Positions 10,508 to 21,360 of a DNA stretch of 64,000 nucleotides are shown piece by piece; the first letter of the stretch is position 1; every line of letters begins with the position of its first letter. This stretch comes from Acanthacorydalis orientalis (lineage: Eukaryota; Arthropoda; Insecta; Megaloptera; Corydalidae): the NCBI GenBank assembly GCA_034766995.1, contig CM068323.1:6525143-6589142 (forward strand). Direction: 5' to 3'. The translations under genes and the position numbers were made by a program. The notes under the pieces were generated by a model. That model ran no database searches and was not told the origin of the DNA. It saw only the letters and a list, made by a program, of their open reading frames with translations.

Positions 10508-10600
10508 CAAAAATAATTTAAAAATTTATTTATGTCTGATAGGGGTTTCATTAAATTTTTAAATATTTCTGCCTCCTTTTCCCGTACATGAATAATAAAA
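10508..10600 (+). repeat. 93-bp direct repeat, right copy
   Basis: The partner of 8968-9060. Just before it, GGTGTAAGACGTTTTCCG (from about 10489) is roughly the inverse of GGCGTAAAACGTCTTACC near 9101-9118. The bracketed segment therefore has short inverted ends inside the direct repeats. Confidence 0.8.
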
Positions 10601-10601
10601 A

Positions 10602-11350
10602 AGTCAACAATTTTCTGCTCTTTCTACTGTTTAATTATATCATTTGAACTTTTCAGTTAGTTTAAAAACAATTGAGTGAGAGGTTATCTCTTTTTTCTCT
10701 CTCTATTTATATATAAACACATATATGTATATATATATATATATATATTTGTGTGTGTGTATGTATCTACTAAACATGTAACTTGATGAATTATTGAGCC
10801 CGTACAATCGAAAAACGAAACGCGACGAAACGACGTCGAGCTTTTAAACATGCGGTCTAGAAATATTCCCTCCTGTACATATAATTGAGTTACCGGAAAA
10901 CAATCAAAACGTGAAACTTAATTACAAAACGGCATAGATTTGAGTTCGGCTGCTGTTTCGTAAGCAGATCGCAGTAATGGACGCATTCATCGTTCTGAAT
11001 GCAATCAGTACGGCTTTGATGGAAAATCGTACGGAAAACGTAGCCGGATAATGGCGATATTTTAACAAGTCGGCAACCTCCGACACACACATCAATTCTT
11101 CTTTTTTCTGTGATTCGTGTCTGTGTACTCTGCGACGTGCACGATGGTGTTGTTTTCCGACAGGAACGAATAGATTTGATTGTGATTTTGTAGTGAAATG
11201 TTCTGATAGAAAATTCTGTTTTTTTTTTAAAAAAAACGAACTTAACTGGATTTAAATTAAATCGTAAAATTGATTAGTATCTCTTGTTGCTTATTGAAGT
11301 GAAAGTTCTTAGTGTACGGTGGACCGAGTCCGCCCCATATAAATCAAAGT
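10602..11350. other. No gene recognised
   Basis: A+T-rich sequence with a TA/TG run at 10711-10761. A moderately GC-balanced part at 10800-11160 has no recognisable coding potential. Confidence 0.5.
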
Positions 11351-11351
11351 G

Positions 11352-11400
11352 AATTAATGAATGTATGGACAGTTGAGTCGATGAGTGTATGTGTTTGTAA

Positions 11401-11484
<84 letters not shown>

Positions 11485-12030
11485 GTGTATGTGTGGGTAG
11501 GTGGGTGGTTGGTTGTATGGTCAGTTGAGTGGATAAGGATATATAATTGTAAGTGTATATATATATATATATACTCATCCCTCAATTTACGCGGAGTATC
11601 CGTTCCACGTGGATTTGTTTCACGCGAATGAAAATCGCATAATTTGAGTCTGTCAGTACAATAGAAAAAAAATTGGAAATAAAAGCTAGTAAAGTTGTAG
11701 AAACACATATTTTTTTCACATAAATTTAAAAAAAATAATGACGTTTTAGAGAACAAAACTAGATAAATTTTGTTTGTTTGTTTCTTGGTTGTTTGGTTGA
11801 TAGGTTGGATAGTTGGATGGTTGGTTATATGGTCAGTTGAGTGAATAAATATGTGTTTGAAATATATATATATATATATGAGTATATGAGTATGTGGGTG
11901 GGTGGTTGTAGGAACTGTTGAGTGGATGAGTGAAGATGTTTGTAAGTATATATATATATATATATATGTGGGTGTGTGGGCGGATGATTTGGTTATATGG
12001 TTATATGAACAGTTGAGTGGATGACATCCG
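11352..12030. repeat. Decayed minisatellite with TA arrays
   Basis: Units containing a GGNCAGTTGAGTGGATGAG-like core followed by GTTTGTAAGTATATATA recur at about 11365, 11520, 11835, 11915 and 12010. Each is followed by a (TA)n run, the longest at 11402-11480. An unrelated stretch (11574-11790), with a TTTACGCGG...CCACGTGG motif, splits the series. The open frames here are YIYIYI-type artefacts of the TA runs. Confidence 0.65.
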
Positions 12031-12245
12031 TTTTGAACTCATACTGAAAAATTGCTCTTATTTACCACTTTTCCATCTTTAACCCAATAGCCCAATTTGA
12101 AGCGAAATTGATAATAAAACCAAAATCGATTTTTCAAAATACAGACCGAAAAATGCACTTTAAAATAATACTAACACGAATACATTGAAAAAATTGCGGT
12201 TGGTATTCAGAAAACAAAAACCACAATTATTTTCCTACCAATATA
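12031..12245 (-). mobile_element. 5' terminal fragment of a cecropia/Hsmar1-like mariner
   Basis: Read on the minus strand it matches the leader of the element at 59763-60314, including TTTTTCGGTCTGTATTTTG, a region before the expected start codon, and the terminal TTGGTAGGAAAATAATTGTG. No coding part is left. Confidence 0.6.
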
Positions 12246-13690
12246 ACTCTTATATTATATTTATTGATTAATTAATTCTGAATTTAAGTCTATTTTTATC
12301 TCAGCATAGTCTAAATCGATCAATAATCATTTATTGAACATTTGTGATCAGAAAAATATTAATTGTTTTTCAGGGTGAGAGTAAAAATAATTTTTTTAAT
12401 CTGAATTCAGCCACAGTATCAACACTGAATTGCGACTACCTTGTAGATTTTTTAAAAAAAATAATAAATGCAAACTTAATATATTTATAGAAAACAAATT
12501 ATATATTTTTTATTAGAAACTTTTTTATAAAAAGAGATATTGGAAACATACCCATTTTCACACGATGTGAATTACATTAATCTTCTTTAAAACAGTTTTC
12601 TGTAAACGAATTTCGCTCCAAAGAATAGATGACATATTTGTTTTGAATTATACAGACTGTTCGTTATTTCTGACCGACCGGAATCATCTCTGTTCACAGT
12701 CCAACGAATCGGAGATGGTTTTATTGTTCGAACATCGAATCGAAATACAATTTATCAAAATTTTATTTACATTTATTAAATGAACACATTACTAATACCA
12801 TTCATCGAGAATACAATTCTAATAAATTCCGTTTGTTTCAGGTGAGCTCCTCAATTTCAATTTCAATGTCGAATAGTGGTAAGTTTTTTGTTCGAATCGA
12901 TTGTTTTTGTGATTTTTTTCCGGGACTGAAGATCGAATAAGAATTAAATATATTTTATATTTTTTTCCATCTATCTCGTTTAATGTGCGAAACGATGTCA
13001 AAGATTTTACATATAAGCAGACATTTATATGTTTTTTTTTCATTATCAAGTATTGCTTTATTTCTTTTTAATGTAGCATGTCTGAAAATATCTTCCTCGA
13101 CAATCAGAATTGAATACATGCAACGTTACAGATACAAATTGCTTATAATAGGAATGTTGAAAAATACTGTTTTATTTCATGATAGGACAGACATTATCAA
13201 TGATCATTCAATCATTTTATCTAACTCTATTGAACATATCTTCGAAATAACTGTACATATAACAAATAAAATGTTGTTATATGAAAATTATGAAATTCAG
13301 TATTAATAATATTAAAAATGATTCGAAATGAGGCATGATTTAATAATGTTTCGATAAACTTTTCACTGTTGAAACAACAATTCTAGTCGAAATTTTATCA
13401 AAATTACAATACAACCGAAACTCGATTAACGTTTCCAAAATGAACGGCATTAATTTTCGACTTCCAAAAATTAAATTACCGAATATTCGCACAACTTAAA
13501 CAAATAAATTCGATTAAGCGCGTGTCTGTTCAAAAACTTGAAAAGTGTTCTCCGTCGCGGATTTCTGATTCGAAATTAAATATTGTTGCACAAGTATCGC
13601 ACGGAAATGTTCATTATTTATTTATTCATTCATTCACATCAGACGTGTGGTGTCTTCGAACGAATAATTCTAATAATTCATCTTAGGACT
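12246..13690. other. No gene recognised, A+T-rich
   Basis: Only short spurious frames are present. A stretch near 13414-13490 (CCGAAACTCGATTAACG and related) looks like the end of an unknown MITE, but I see no partner end. Confidence 0.45.
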
Positions 13691-13695
13691 ATATA

Positions 13696-14987
13696 ACAGG
13701 TGGGCTGAAAAGTTCGTAGGCTGACACATAGATGGCGCTACTAGTATCAAATCCATATGATTTTTAGTTATCCCTAACCTTCAAAAGACGCGTGTATAAA
13801 TTTGACAGCTGTCGCACTATTAGTATCTGAGTTATAGCATTTTTAGTGAAAGAACTTTTGTTACCTTGAAAAAATGGATAAAAAGGAATTTCGTGTGTTA
13901 ATAAAGCATTGCTTTTTGGCGAAAAAAAATACTGTTGAAACCAAGGCTTGGCTTAATAAACATTATTCGGACTCTGCACCAGGAAAATCAACCGTAGAGA
14001 AGTGGTTTGCTAAATTTAAACGAGGCGAAATGAGCACCGAGGACGATGCACGCAGTGGACGCCCCAAAGACGCTGTTACCGACGAAAACATCAAAAAAGT
14101 CCACAAAATAATTTTTGATAACCGTAAAGTGAAGTTGATTGAGATAGCTGAGACCCTAAAGATATCAAAGGAACGTGTTGGTCATATCGTGCATGAATAT
14201 TTGGATATGCGAAAGCTCTGTTCAAAGTGGGTGCCGCGCGAGCTCACAATCGACCAAAAACAACAACGAATCGACGATTCTAAGGAGTGTTTGGAGCTGT
14301 TCAATCGTAATAAATCCGAATTTTTGCGTCGATATGTGACGATGGATGAAACATGGCTCCATCATTTCACACCGGAGTCCAATCGACAGTCAGCCGAGTG
14401 GACTGCACGTGATGAACCGACTCCAAAGCGTGGAAAGACGCAAAAGTCGGCTGGCAAGGTTCTGGCATCAGTATTCTGGGATACTCATGGTATAATATTC
14501 ATTGACTATCTTAAAAAGGGAAAACCCATAAACAGCGACTATTACGTAGCGTTATTGGAGCGTTTAAAAGACGAAATCGCGAAAAAGCGGCCTCATTTGA
14601 AGAAGAAGAAAGTGCTGTTTCATCAAGACAATGCACCGTGTGACAAATCAATGAAATCGATGGCGAAATTGCAAGAATTGGGCTTCGAATTGCTTCCGCA
14701 TCCACCGTACTCTCCAGATCTGGCCCCCAGCGACTTTTTTCTGTTCTCAGACCTCAAGAGGATGCTCGCTGGATGGAAATTTTGATCCGATGAAGAGGTA
14801 ATCGCCGAAACTGAAGCCTATTTTGAGGCTAAAGACAAATCGTATTATAAAAACGGTATCGAAAAATTGTATGACCGCTATAATCGTTGTATCGCCCTCG
14901 AAGGGAACTATATTGAATAATAAAATCAAATTCTATCAAAAAAAAAATTTTTTCTATGCAAGCCTACGAACTTTTCAGCCCACCTAT
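13696..14987 (+). mobile_element. Mariner, irritans-type (Himar-like), full length
   Basis: A 1292-bp element with about 28-bp terminal inverted repeats (ACAGGTGGGCTGAAAAGTTC; the right end differs at position 2). It is flanked by TA at 13694-13695 and 14988-14989. Length and repeat placement fit a complete mariner. Confidence 0.96.
13874..14920 (+). pseudogene. Mariner transposase with a single premature stop
   Basis: The frame from ATG 13874 encodes a Himar-like transposase: paired HTH N-terminus (MDKKEFRVLIKHCFLAKK), linker WVPREL, and catalytic motifs MDETW, HQDNAP and PSDFF. The last two Asp are 34 residues apart as in all mariners. A TGA at 14783-14785 falls after LAGWKF, where relatives have Gly (GGA). 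Beyond it the same frame stays open through EGNYIE to TAA at 14918-14920. One G-to-T change therefore explains the damage, and it removes about 44 C-terminal residues. Everything upstream is open, so this copy is young. Confidence 0.93.
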
Positions 14988-14989
14988 TA

Positions 14990-15533
14990 GATACATCATG
15001 AATAAACAATACAATTAGGTAATATCACCAGGACGTAGACAAGAGCGAAATCTGTACATTGAATACATTTATCTTGTTTCGAACATCAGTTGTGTGAAAT
15101 ATATAGAACATGCAATCCTCTCATTATCATACACTGCTTGTTACTATTCCATTGTGGTTAGATAGACTCCAGGAAAACAAATCGTTACATCTCATTGTTC
15201 TGGCTCGACGGTGTATATCGGTCTTCGAATTGGCTAATTCTATGCTCGATTCTTTGCATGTCATCAAACAATAGACACATTTCTGTTCCAATTAACACAC
15301 GAATAATTTATCATACTGTTTTTTTGCCGTGTAGATTGATTTGTCATTGGATTTCGATTGTCTCAATTCCAACTATGATGTATTTGAAAAATACCAGGTT
15401 TATCAGAAATAAAATAATTAGTTTCGTGTGAAGTCAACGCCTTTGTTCTTGTTAGACTCGATAATGACATTTGTAGTCTAATGATTCTTGATAAAAATCG
15501 TATTATTAAAGTAAACAATACATACATACACAC

Positions 15534-15575
<42 letters not shown>

Positions 15576-15627
15576 AGCCTTTGTTTTTGAAAGTGGTGTA
15601 AGTCCACTTATTCATACATTGAGATAT
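14990..15627. other. No gene recognised; (TA)n at 15539-15572
   Basis: The sequence after the mariner holds no supportable gene. From about 15575 it is homologous to 17130-17215 (see the empty-site entry). Confidence 0.5.
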
Positions 15628-15631
15628 TTAA

Positions 15632-16339
15632 GGGGACCCGGTGGTCTAGCGGCCTAAAATTTAAGCTATTTTAAAAATTTTTTTCTATATGAGGGTAATG
15701 AATAATGCTTTCAAATTTATTTACACTTATTTTATTACTAATAAACTACACAAAAATGAAAATAAAGACAAAAAAAAAATTTTTTTTTAATTAGAAAAAT
15801 GATGCTGAAGTCTCCCTCTCTAAAAAAATGGAATTGCGTGGTGAACGATGATTTATCTCTCCCTCTGATCTGAAATAAAACAATTGACGAATTTTTAATT
15901 AGTATAAGTATAGCTATCGCAGGAAGTAGAATAAAAAAAAAATTTGACAAAATGGCGCGTAGTCAAAAGTACAAGTTTGAAAACGACCAGTATTTTTGAA
16001 AGTTTTGTTAATAAAAAAAATATAAATATTTTACGGAAACTATTAGTTTATTTCCGAGCGAGAGCTAGAACTATTCAGAATAACATATTAAAATTTCAGA
16101 CAAATCGGTCAAGTAGTTTTTTTTTCTGGCCCCCGCAAGACGAAAAAAAGTAGTTTCGAGATAAACGCGTTTAAAGTTTCAACTGCTCCACTTATTCTTC
16201 TACCTACCTGACCTTCTAATGGGCTGTAGATCCTGAAATACTCTGAATTTCGTCATCAAATTTTAACAGTATATTTTTAAGATACTATACTTTCGAAAAA
16301 AAAATCGATTTTTCGAAAATTCTAGACCACCGGGTCCCC
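15632..16339 (+). mobile_element. TTAA-flanked non-autonomous DNA element, copy 2
   Basis: A 708-bp copy bounded by TTAA at 15628-15631 and 16340-16343. Its 18-bp terminal inverted repeats are perfect (GGGGACCCGGTGGTCTAG). A related locus without the element survives at 17130-17215, which fixes the insertion boundaries and shows that TTAA was duplicated. The short ORFs inside are not shared with the other copies as proteins. Confidence 0.93.
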
Positions 16340-16565
16340 TTAAGGGTTTGCGTTTGAATCAACTTAAAAATCTTTTACAGGAAATCTAGTTTAATATTAA
16401 TTAATTACGCATTAATAGTTGACAATGACCGTTTTGAATAAAGACAGGTTTTAGTTCATATTTTCGATTTTCTGGTATAGTTATTAATTTTAAAAACTGG
16501 AATTACCATGTTAGTAATGTGATTTTAAAATATATAAATATTATGATAGATTTTTGTATCTGCCG

Positions 16566-16806
16566 TAGTCAAAGTCGAACTTTTCCCGGCCGCCGTCGGT
16601 CAAAGTCCGAAGTAGAACCTCTACTCAGGGCTGTATGTCTGCGCTTGGCCGGGTCAAAAGAGCGTGTGGGTGAGGGTGACGATGAGGATGAATGTGAGGA
16701 TGAAGGCGTGGGTGAAGGTGATCTAATTTTAATTTTATGAATCAGTATATATATATATATATATTGACTAGTCAAAGTCCGATCTTACCTGGTCGTCGGA
16801 CTTTTC
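16566..16806 (+). repeat. Dispersed repeat with GTCAAAGTCCGA ends, copy B
   Basis: A fuller version of 8611-8795. It adds GTCAAAGTCGAACTTTTCCC at the left. At the right, ACTAGTCAAAGTCCGA is followed by CTTTTCCG after a short (TA)n. The plus frame KSEVEPLLRAVCLRLAGSKE...GEGDLILIL is conserved with copy A, despite length differences in its Glu/Asp-rich middle. Confidence 0.75.
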
Positions 16807-16868
16807 CGAAAACATATCCATATATTGTTGAGTTAAGATAATTTTTGAAGAGTTTTTATTCTTATACG

Positions 16869-16960
16869 AGGGGTTAATGTCCGGGAAGGTTGTTAAAAGG
16901 AGGGTTAATATCCGTGAGGTTATTAACGGGCGGTTATTGTCCGGGGGATATTTATTCAGT
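16869..16960 (+). repeat. Imperfect tandem repeat, three units of about 31 bp
   Basis: Units begin GGGTTAATGTCCGGG, GGGTTAATATCCGTG and CGGTTATTGTCCGGG. Each is followed by a GGTT(G/A)TTAA-like part. The array is short and decayed. Confidence 0.65.
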
Positions 16961-16981
16961 GGTGAATTGTCCTAAAAACAT

Positions 16982-16982
<1 letters not shown>

Positions 16983-17040
<58 letters not shown>

Positions 17041-17096
17041 TAAATTATATTAAGTTGCAGTTTCATGAATCACAGATTTGCAAAGAAAACACATAC

Positions 17097-17131
<35 letters not shown>
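16983..17131. repeat. (TA)n arrays
   Basis: TA runs at 16983-17041 and 17101-17131 flank about 60 bp of unique sequence. The second run precedes the paralogous empty site. Confidence 0.93.
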
Positions 17132-17133
<2 letters not shown>

Positions 17134-17134
17134 G

Positions 17135-17215
17135 TTGTTTTTGAAAGTGGTATAAGTCCATTTATTCATACATTGAGATATTTAAAGGTTTGCGTTTGAA
17201 TCAACTTAAAAATAT
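17135..17215 (+). other. Paralogous empty site of the TTAA element
   Basis: TTTTTGAAAGTGGTATAAG...GAGATATTTAA followed by AGGTTTGCGTTTGAATCAAC matches the left flank (15577-15631) and right flank (16340-16376) of copy 2. Here there is one TTAA (17182-17185) and no element. This is direct evidence of a precise insertion with a 4-bp target duplication, or of precise excision from this copy. Confidence 0.9.
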
Positions 17216-18156
17216 TGGCAAACGTTAATAAATTCGGGTAATTTTTTAGAACTGTAAACTTGTTAATTTCTATTATGCATTAATAATTAATAAGAATGTT
17301 ACAGAAAATAAACGATTTTTTAGCTACAGATGGACTCATACCCCTTTCAATAATAAAAAATTGTGAAAAATATGAATAATAGCAATTTTAAATTTATATT
17401 TTAATTGAAGTTCACTTTTCTGAAATGTAATTTTTAATGTAAAAAAGAATAATTGAAATGAAGACATGTAAGTCAACGAATAAGCGAGCTTATTAAGAAA
17501 TAATTTCAGTTATATTATAATGATTTATAAATAAACAAGTATGAAAAGTAAACTATTTCGTTAAGATAATTAGTAATAACTAACTGATTCATGTTTCAAT
17601 CTTATTTCTCCTTTACACTTAGCATAGTGAAGTATTTATGGTGAATAGGAGGTATGTAAGGCAGTAAACTCATCATATCTCCTATATTTCTCTCTTGTTG
17701 TATGTCTTGAAGCTGTGTACAGTGATAACAGTAATTTTGCTAAAATTTTTAGACCTTCCTCGTTTTTCAAATAAATCAAGAACTTTAAATAGCGCATTTT
17801 CTTCCATAGAGATTTTATAGAAAATTTTATGCGGTTCACTCCGTTTAAACCTCATCCAGCATATCTTCAGAAAATGTATAATTTCTCCGTTATCTTGTTT
17901 ATGACGTTGAGTTTTTAAGCCATTGACTATTATCCGCTGCAAAGACTTTAAGGGTAGTGCATACTGATGTCGTTATAATTAATAATTAATGCGATTAGAA
18001 AGTGTTTTCACTTATCATTTTTACGAATCGACTTATTCCACTTTCAACAAAAACATTCCTGCGATAACATTTTACAGCTCAACTTCTTTTGATTAATTTA
18101 TGAGGATATCGTACACCACTGACTGTGTGATTATGAATATAAAAAGAGGATATTAT
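17216..18156. other. No gene recognised, A+T-rich
   Basis: No coding region, RNA gene or known repeat can be supported. Weak homology to 16377-16440 continues from the empty site for about 100 bp. Confidence 0.5.
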
Positions 18157-18465
18157 TTTCTATTACTGATGGAAATCAAAAATGAAAGTGAGCTTCTCCT
18201 ACTTTTAATAAGAGGCATGAGTCAAGTCTAATTTGATTAATATTGATTGAATCAAAAAAGATAAACGCTCCTTCTTCAATTGAAATTATAAAAATAGAAA
18301 ATAGTAATATCGAAGAAGCTAAAGGTCGAGCTAGGAATTATTTCAAGGCAGATTCGTTTGAAATTAGGTTATCAGTTGTGCTTATGAGGGGGATGAAACA
18401 CAATAAATTAATTTCAAGACCTATACAAGCTTCTAATCAAGAGTTACCTTCTTGAATTTTACTAT
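18157..18465 (-). pseudogene. ND2: Nuclear copy of mitochondrial ND2, truncated
   Basis: Read in the invertebrate mitochondrial code (TGA as Trp, ATA as Met), the minus strand gives SWLEACMGLEINLLCFIPLM. It continues into KVGEAHFHFW, the loop conserved in NADH dehydrogenase subunit 2. Under the nuclear code the frame is broken by TGA codons, so it cannot make protein here. It ends where the inverted repeat ends. The gene normally supplies a membrane subunit of complex I in mitochondria. Confidence 0.82.
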
Positions 18466-18554
18466 TTTTATATTCATTTTCATCAGTTTAATTCGATTTT
18501 ATAATGAAGAAAAATGTAAGATAAAATATTCATTGAAACAAGTATTCGACTTGT
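18157..18554 (-). repeat. Inverted repeat arm 1, carrying a mitochondrial ND2 copy
   Basis: This arm is the reverse complement of 19371-19769, about 95% identical over roughly 398 bp, with an 816-bp spacer between. On the minus strand it contains mitochondrial ND2 sequence up to a point just past QKVGEAHFHFWF (mitochondrial code). Homology stops abruptly at both edges. Confidence 0.92.
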
Positions 18555-19211
18555 CTTCCATTCTCATTCAAACGTTGATCTGGTCAAGAAACTGAAACGT
18601 TCGCATCATCTAACACACACGAATTGTTCCATATGATATAAAAAAAATATTAAGCACAAGTACGACAGTAAATATCCCAGAATATAATCGAATAAGCTCG
18701 TTTTTAAGAACTGTTGCATCACAGTGTGTGCAAATGTATTCGTCGTTGCGAACGAATGCATTTCCCTATCCGAAAAAGTAAAAAGTAAAAACAAACTGTA
18801 TTTTACGACGACAGTTTCAACTAATACCCAAATCCGTAACGTTTATCAGCGCAGAGCTCGGCAGTTTTCAGTATGAATTTTCGCGGTCTCTTCTTGTTTT
18901 AACGGCCAATAAAATATTTTCTACAGTCGGGATTCGTACTGTGCCGTCCTTTAAAAAAAAAACGTACGCTCTGTGCTATAGTCGAACCGACATTTCTGTA
19001 AATTTCAATATATTCTATTGAGAGACTCTTTTATGGATCGATTATTAAAATATTGTTTAAATCGATTCAATGGTGTCCTATTGAAGGGTGGATCGTTTAC
19101 TCTACACATGAGACCAGTTTTTAATAACTCTCTTTTTGATTTCATTCGTGATTTTAAAGTGAAATACTAGACTTGTGTCAATAATAGACTTGAATGTATT
19201 TGAAAATTATT
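18555..19211. other. Spacer of the inverted repeat, no gene recognised
   Basis: The sequence between the two arms has no recognisable gene or repeat. It is somewhat less A+T-rich at 18820-19000. Confidence 0.5.
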
Positions 19212-19258
19212 TTAACACTAGAACTACCGAGCGTGTCATTTTGACGGTTTGCAGGTTT
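19212..19258 (+). mobile_element. Possible piggyBac-type terminus (TTAA + CACTAGAACTACC)
   Basis: TTAACACTAGAACTACCGAG followed by GTCATTTTGACGG. A similar terminus, TTAACACTAGATTTACGG, lies at 39823 next to a piggyBac-like coding relic. A related CCCGTCAAAATGACGGGG motif at 20048-20065 may mark the other side. The body between holds the ND2 arm, not transposase, so this is only a candidate end. Confidence 0.4.
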
Positions 19259-19370
19259 CATGCTTTAAAAACATTAATGTAAGGTATTTATTGTTCTAGG
19301 AATTTGTGACGACTTTTAATAAAATATAAGAACAGTTACATATTCCTATACAATTTCCACACTTCGAACC

Positions 19371-19769
19371 ACAAGTCGAATACTTGTTTTAATGAATATT
19401 TTATCTTACATTTTTCTTCATTATAAAATCGAATTAAACTGATGAAAATGAACATAAAAATAGAAAAATTGAAGAAGATAACTCTTGATTAGAAGCTTGA
19501 ATAGGTCTTGAAATTAATTTATTGTGTTTCATCCCCCTCATAAGCACAACTGATTACCTAATTTCAAACGAATCTGCCTTGAAATAATTCCTAGCTCGAG
19601 CTTTAACTACTTCGATTGTACTATTTTCTATTATTATAATTTCAATTGTAGAAGGCATGTTTATCTTTTTTGATTCAATCAATATTAATCAAATTAAACT
19701 TAACTCAGGCCTCTTATTAAAAGTAGGAGAAGCTCACTTTCATTTTTGATTTCTATCAGTAATAGAAAA
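19371..19769 (+). repeat. Inverted repeat arm 2
   Basis: The partner of 18157-18554 in opposite orientation. Mitochondrial sequence continues past the end of this arm, so arm 2 is the more complete version and arm 1 probably derives from it. Confidence 0.92.
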
Positions 19770-20010
19770 CCTAGATTGATTTAATGGGCTTATTTTAATA
19801 ATATGGCAAAAAATCGCACCTATTTTATTAATTTCATATAATCATTATTGAAAATTCATTTATTGCGCTATTATCTTAAGTTTATTAATTGGATCAATCG
19901 GAGGATTAAACCAAACTAATCTACGTACATTAATAGTTTTTTCATCTTTTAATCACATTGATTGAATTCTAAGAGCTTTTTTGATTATTGAATCATTATG
20001 AGTACTTTAA
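19480..20010 (+). pseudogene. ND2: Nuclear copy of mitochondrial ND2, longer copy
   Basis: In the invertebrate mitochondrial code the plus strand reads SWLEAWMGLEINLLCFIPLM, then STTDYLISNESALK. It goes on through [46 protein letters not shown] and NHIDWILSAFLIIESLW. These are hallmark ND2 segments in the right order. A few frame changes and the nuclear TGA stops make it non-functional. It starts well inside the gene and ends near 20010, so both ends are missing. Nuclear neighbours (inverted repeat, RTE element) show it is not mitochondrial contamination. Confidence 0.9.
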
Positions 20011-20248
20011 CTTCCATAATCTGTCTGATAAATACCTAATTATACCAAAACCCGTCAAAATGACGGGGCTTTGCAATTTCAAAGTTTGTAATAATTTATG
20101 GACTCTCTATGAAAGGATAGACATCAATTCGTATTTACATTCATTTACATATCGCTTTCGGACATTTCCTGAAAATTTGAAGAACATTTGGCATGTAAAG
20201 ACTATATTGAATAAACTACAACCCCAAAAATTCCCCTTTCAAAACCCA

Positions 20249-20281
<33 letters not shown>

Positions 20282-20282
<1 letters not shown>

Positions 20283-21359
20283 CATCATCATCTTCAGCCC
20301 CTGTCAATCCACTGCTGGATAAAGGCCTCTTCCATGATTTTCCATTTTGTTCGATTCAGTGCCTCTCTTTTCCACAGTTTTCCAAGAAAGTTTTCAATAT
20401 CCTTATCCTATCTGTTCATTGGTCTCTTTCTGGTCTTTTTATATTCCTTGGTTCCCAATCAATAATTTCTCTTGTCCATCGGTTGTCTTCTCTTCTTGGG
20501 ATATGTCCTGCCCATTTCCATTTCAGACTCTTCACTCTTCTTATTATATCTGTGACTCCTGTTTGTTTTCGTATCCATTCTATTCTCTTTCTATCTCTTC
20601 TTGTTATTCCCAACATGCATCTTCCCATACTTCGTTCTATTGTTTGGAGTCTTTGAACTATTTTGGCGTTAAGCACCCATGTTTCGCTGCCGTAGGTAAG
20701 GACCGGTAGTATACACTGATCGAATACTTTTTTCTTTAAACAGAGTGGGATTGTTGATTTAAATATCGACGCGTTTCGTCCGAAAGAGCTCCAACCCATT
20801 TTTATTCTCCCATTTACTTCTTCAGTGAATGATCCATATCTGTTGATAAGCTGACCTAGATAGACATATTTCGTATCTTCTTCTATTTCCGTTCCTTTTA
20901 TTTCAATTTTCTTCGGACATACAAACGTATTGAACAGTACTTTTGTATTTGTATGATTCATGTTGAGGCCGATTTTTTGACTGGCATCGTTTAGTTCTTC
21001 TATCCTCTTTTGCAACTCTTCCGGAATATTTGCGAAAACAACTATATCGTCGGAAAACCGGAGATGGCTTAATCTTTCGCCCTTTATTTCGATTCCTTTG
21101 TCCTCCCAGTCGAGCGATTTGAATACTTCTTCCAAGGCCGCAGTAAACAATTTCGGAGAAATTGCATCTCCCTGTCTTACACCTTTCTCGATTTTTATCT
21201 TTCTTGTTTCTTCACGTAGCTTCACCGACATCGTTGCTTTTTTATAGTTGTTATCTAGCAGCTCGATATATGTGCCCTCTATGCCCTGGTTCTTCAATGC
21301 AGATATTACCGACAAGGTGGTGATGGAGTCGAAAGCCTTCTCGTAGTCTATAAATCCAA

Positions 21360-21360
<1 letters not shown>
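20282..21360 (-). pseudogene. RTE-like non-LTR retrotransposon, 5'-truncated
   Basis: The minus strand reads a reverse transcriptase C-terminal half. LGFIDYEKAFDS sits at the truncated 5' edge (21358), then EKGVRQGDAISPKLFTAALE. The catalytic box is RLSHLRFSDDIVVFA (FADD changed to FSDD, both Asp kept), followed by LPVLTYGSETW and KWKWAGHIPRR. The frame is open for about 300 codons and stops at 20416. A shifted frame then carries the typical tail EEAFIQQWIDRG to a stop at 20294-20296. A short GAT repeat tail (20282-20293) marks the 3' end. Both edges abut (TA)n (20257-20281 and 21362-21396), so it landed in a TA array. Confidence 0.87.

Noticed and set aside
18157..20010. Mitochondrial contig contamination
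   Set aside because: Both ND2 copies are truncated, inverted relative to each other and continuous with nuclear repeats, so a nuclear insertion is the better reading.
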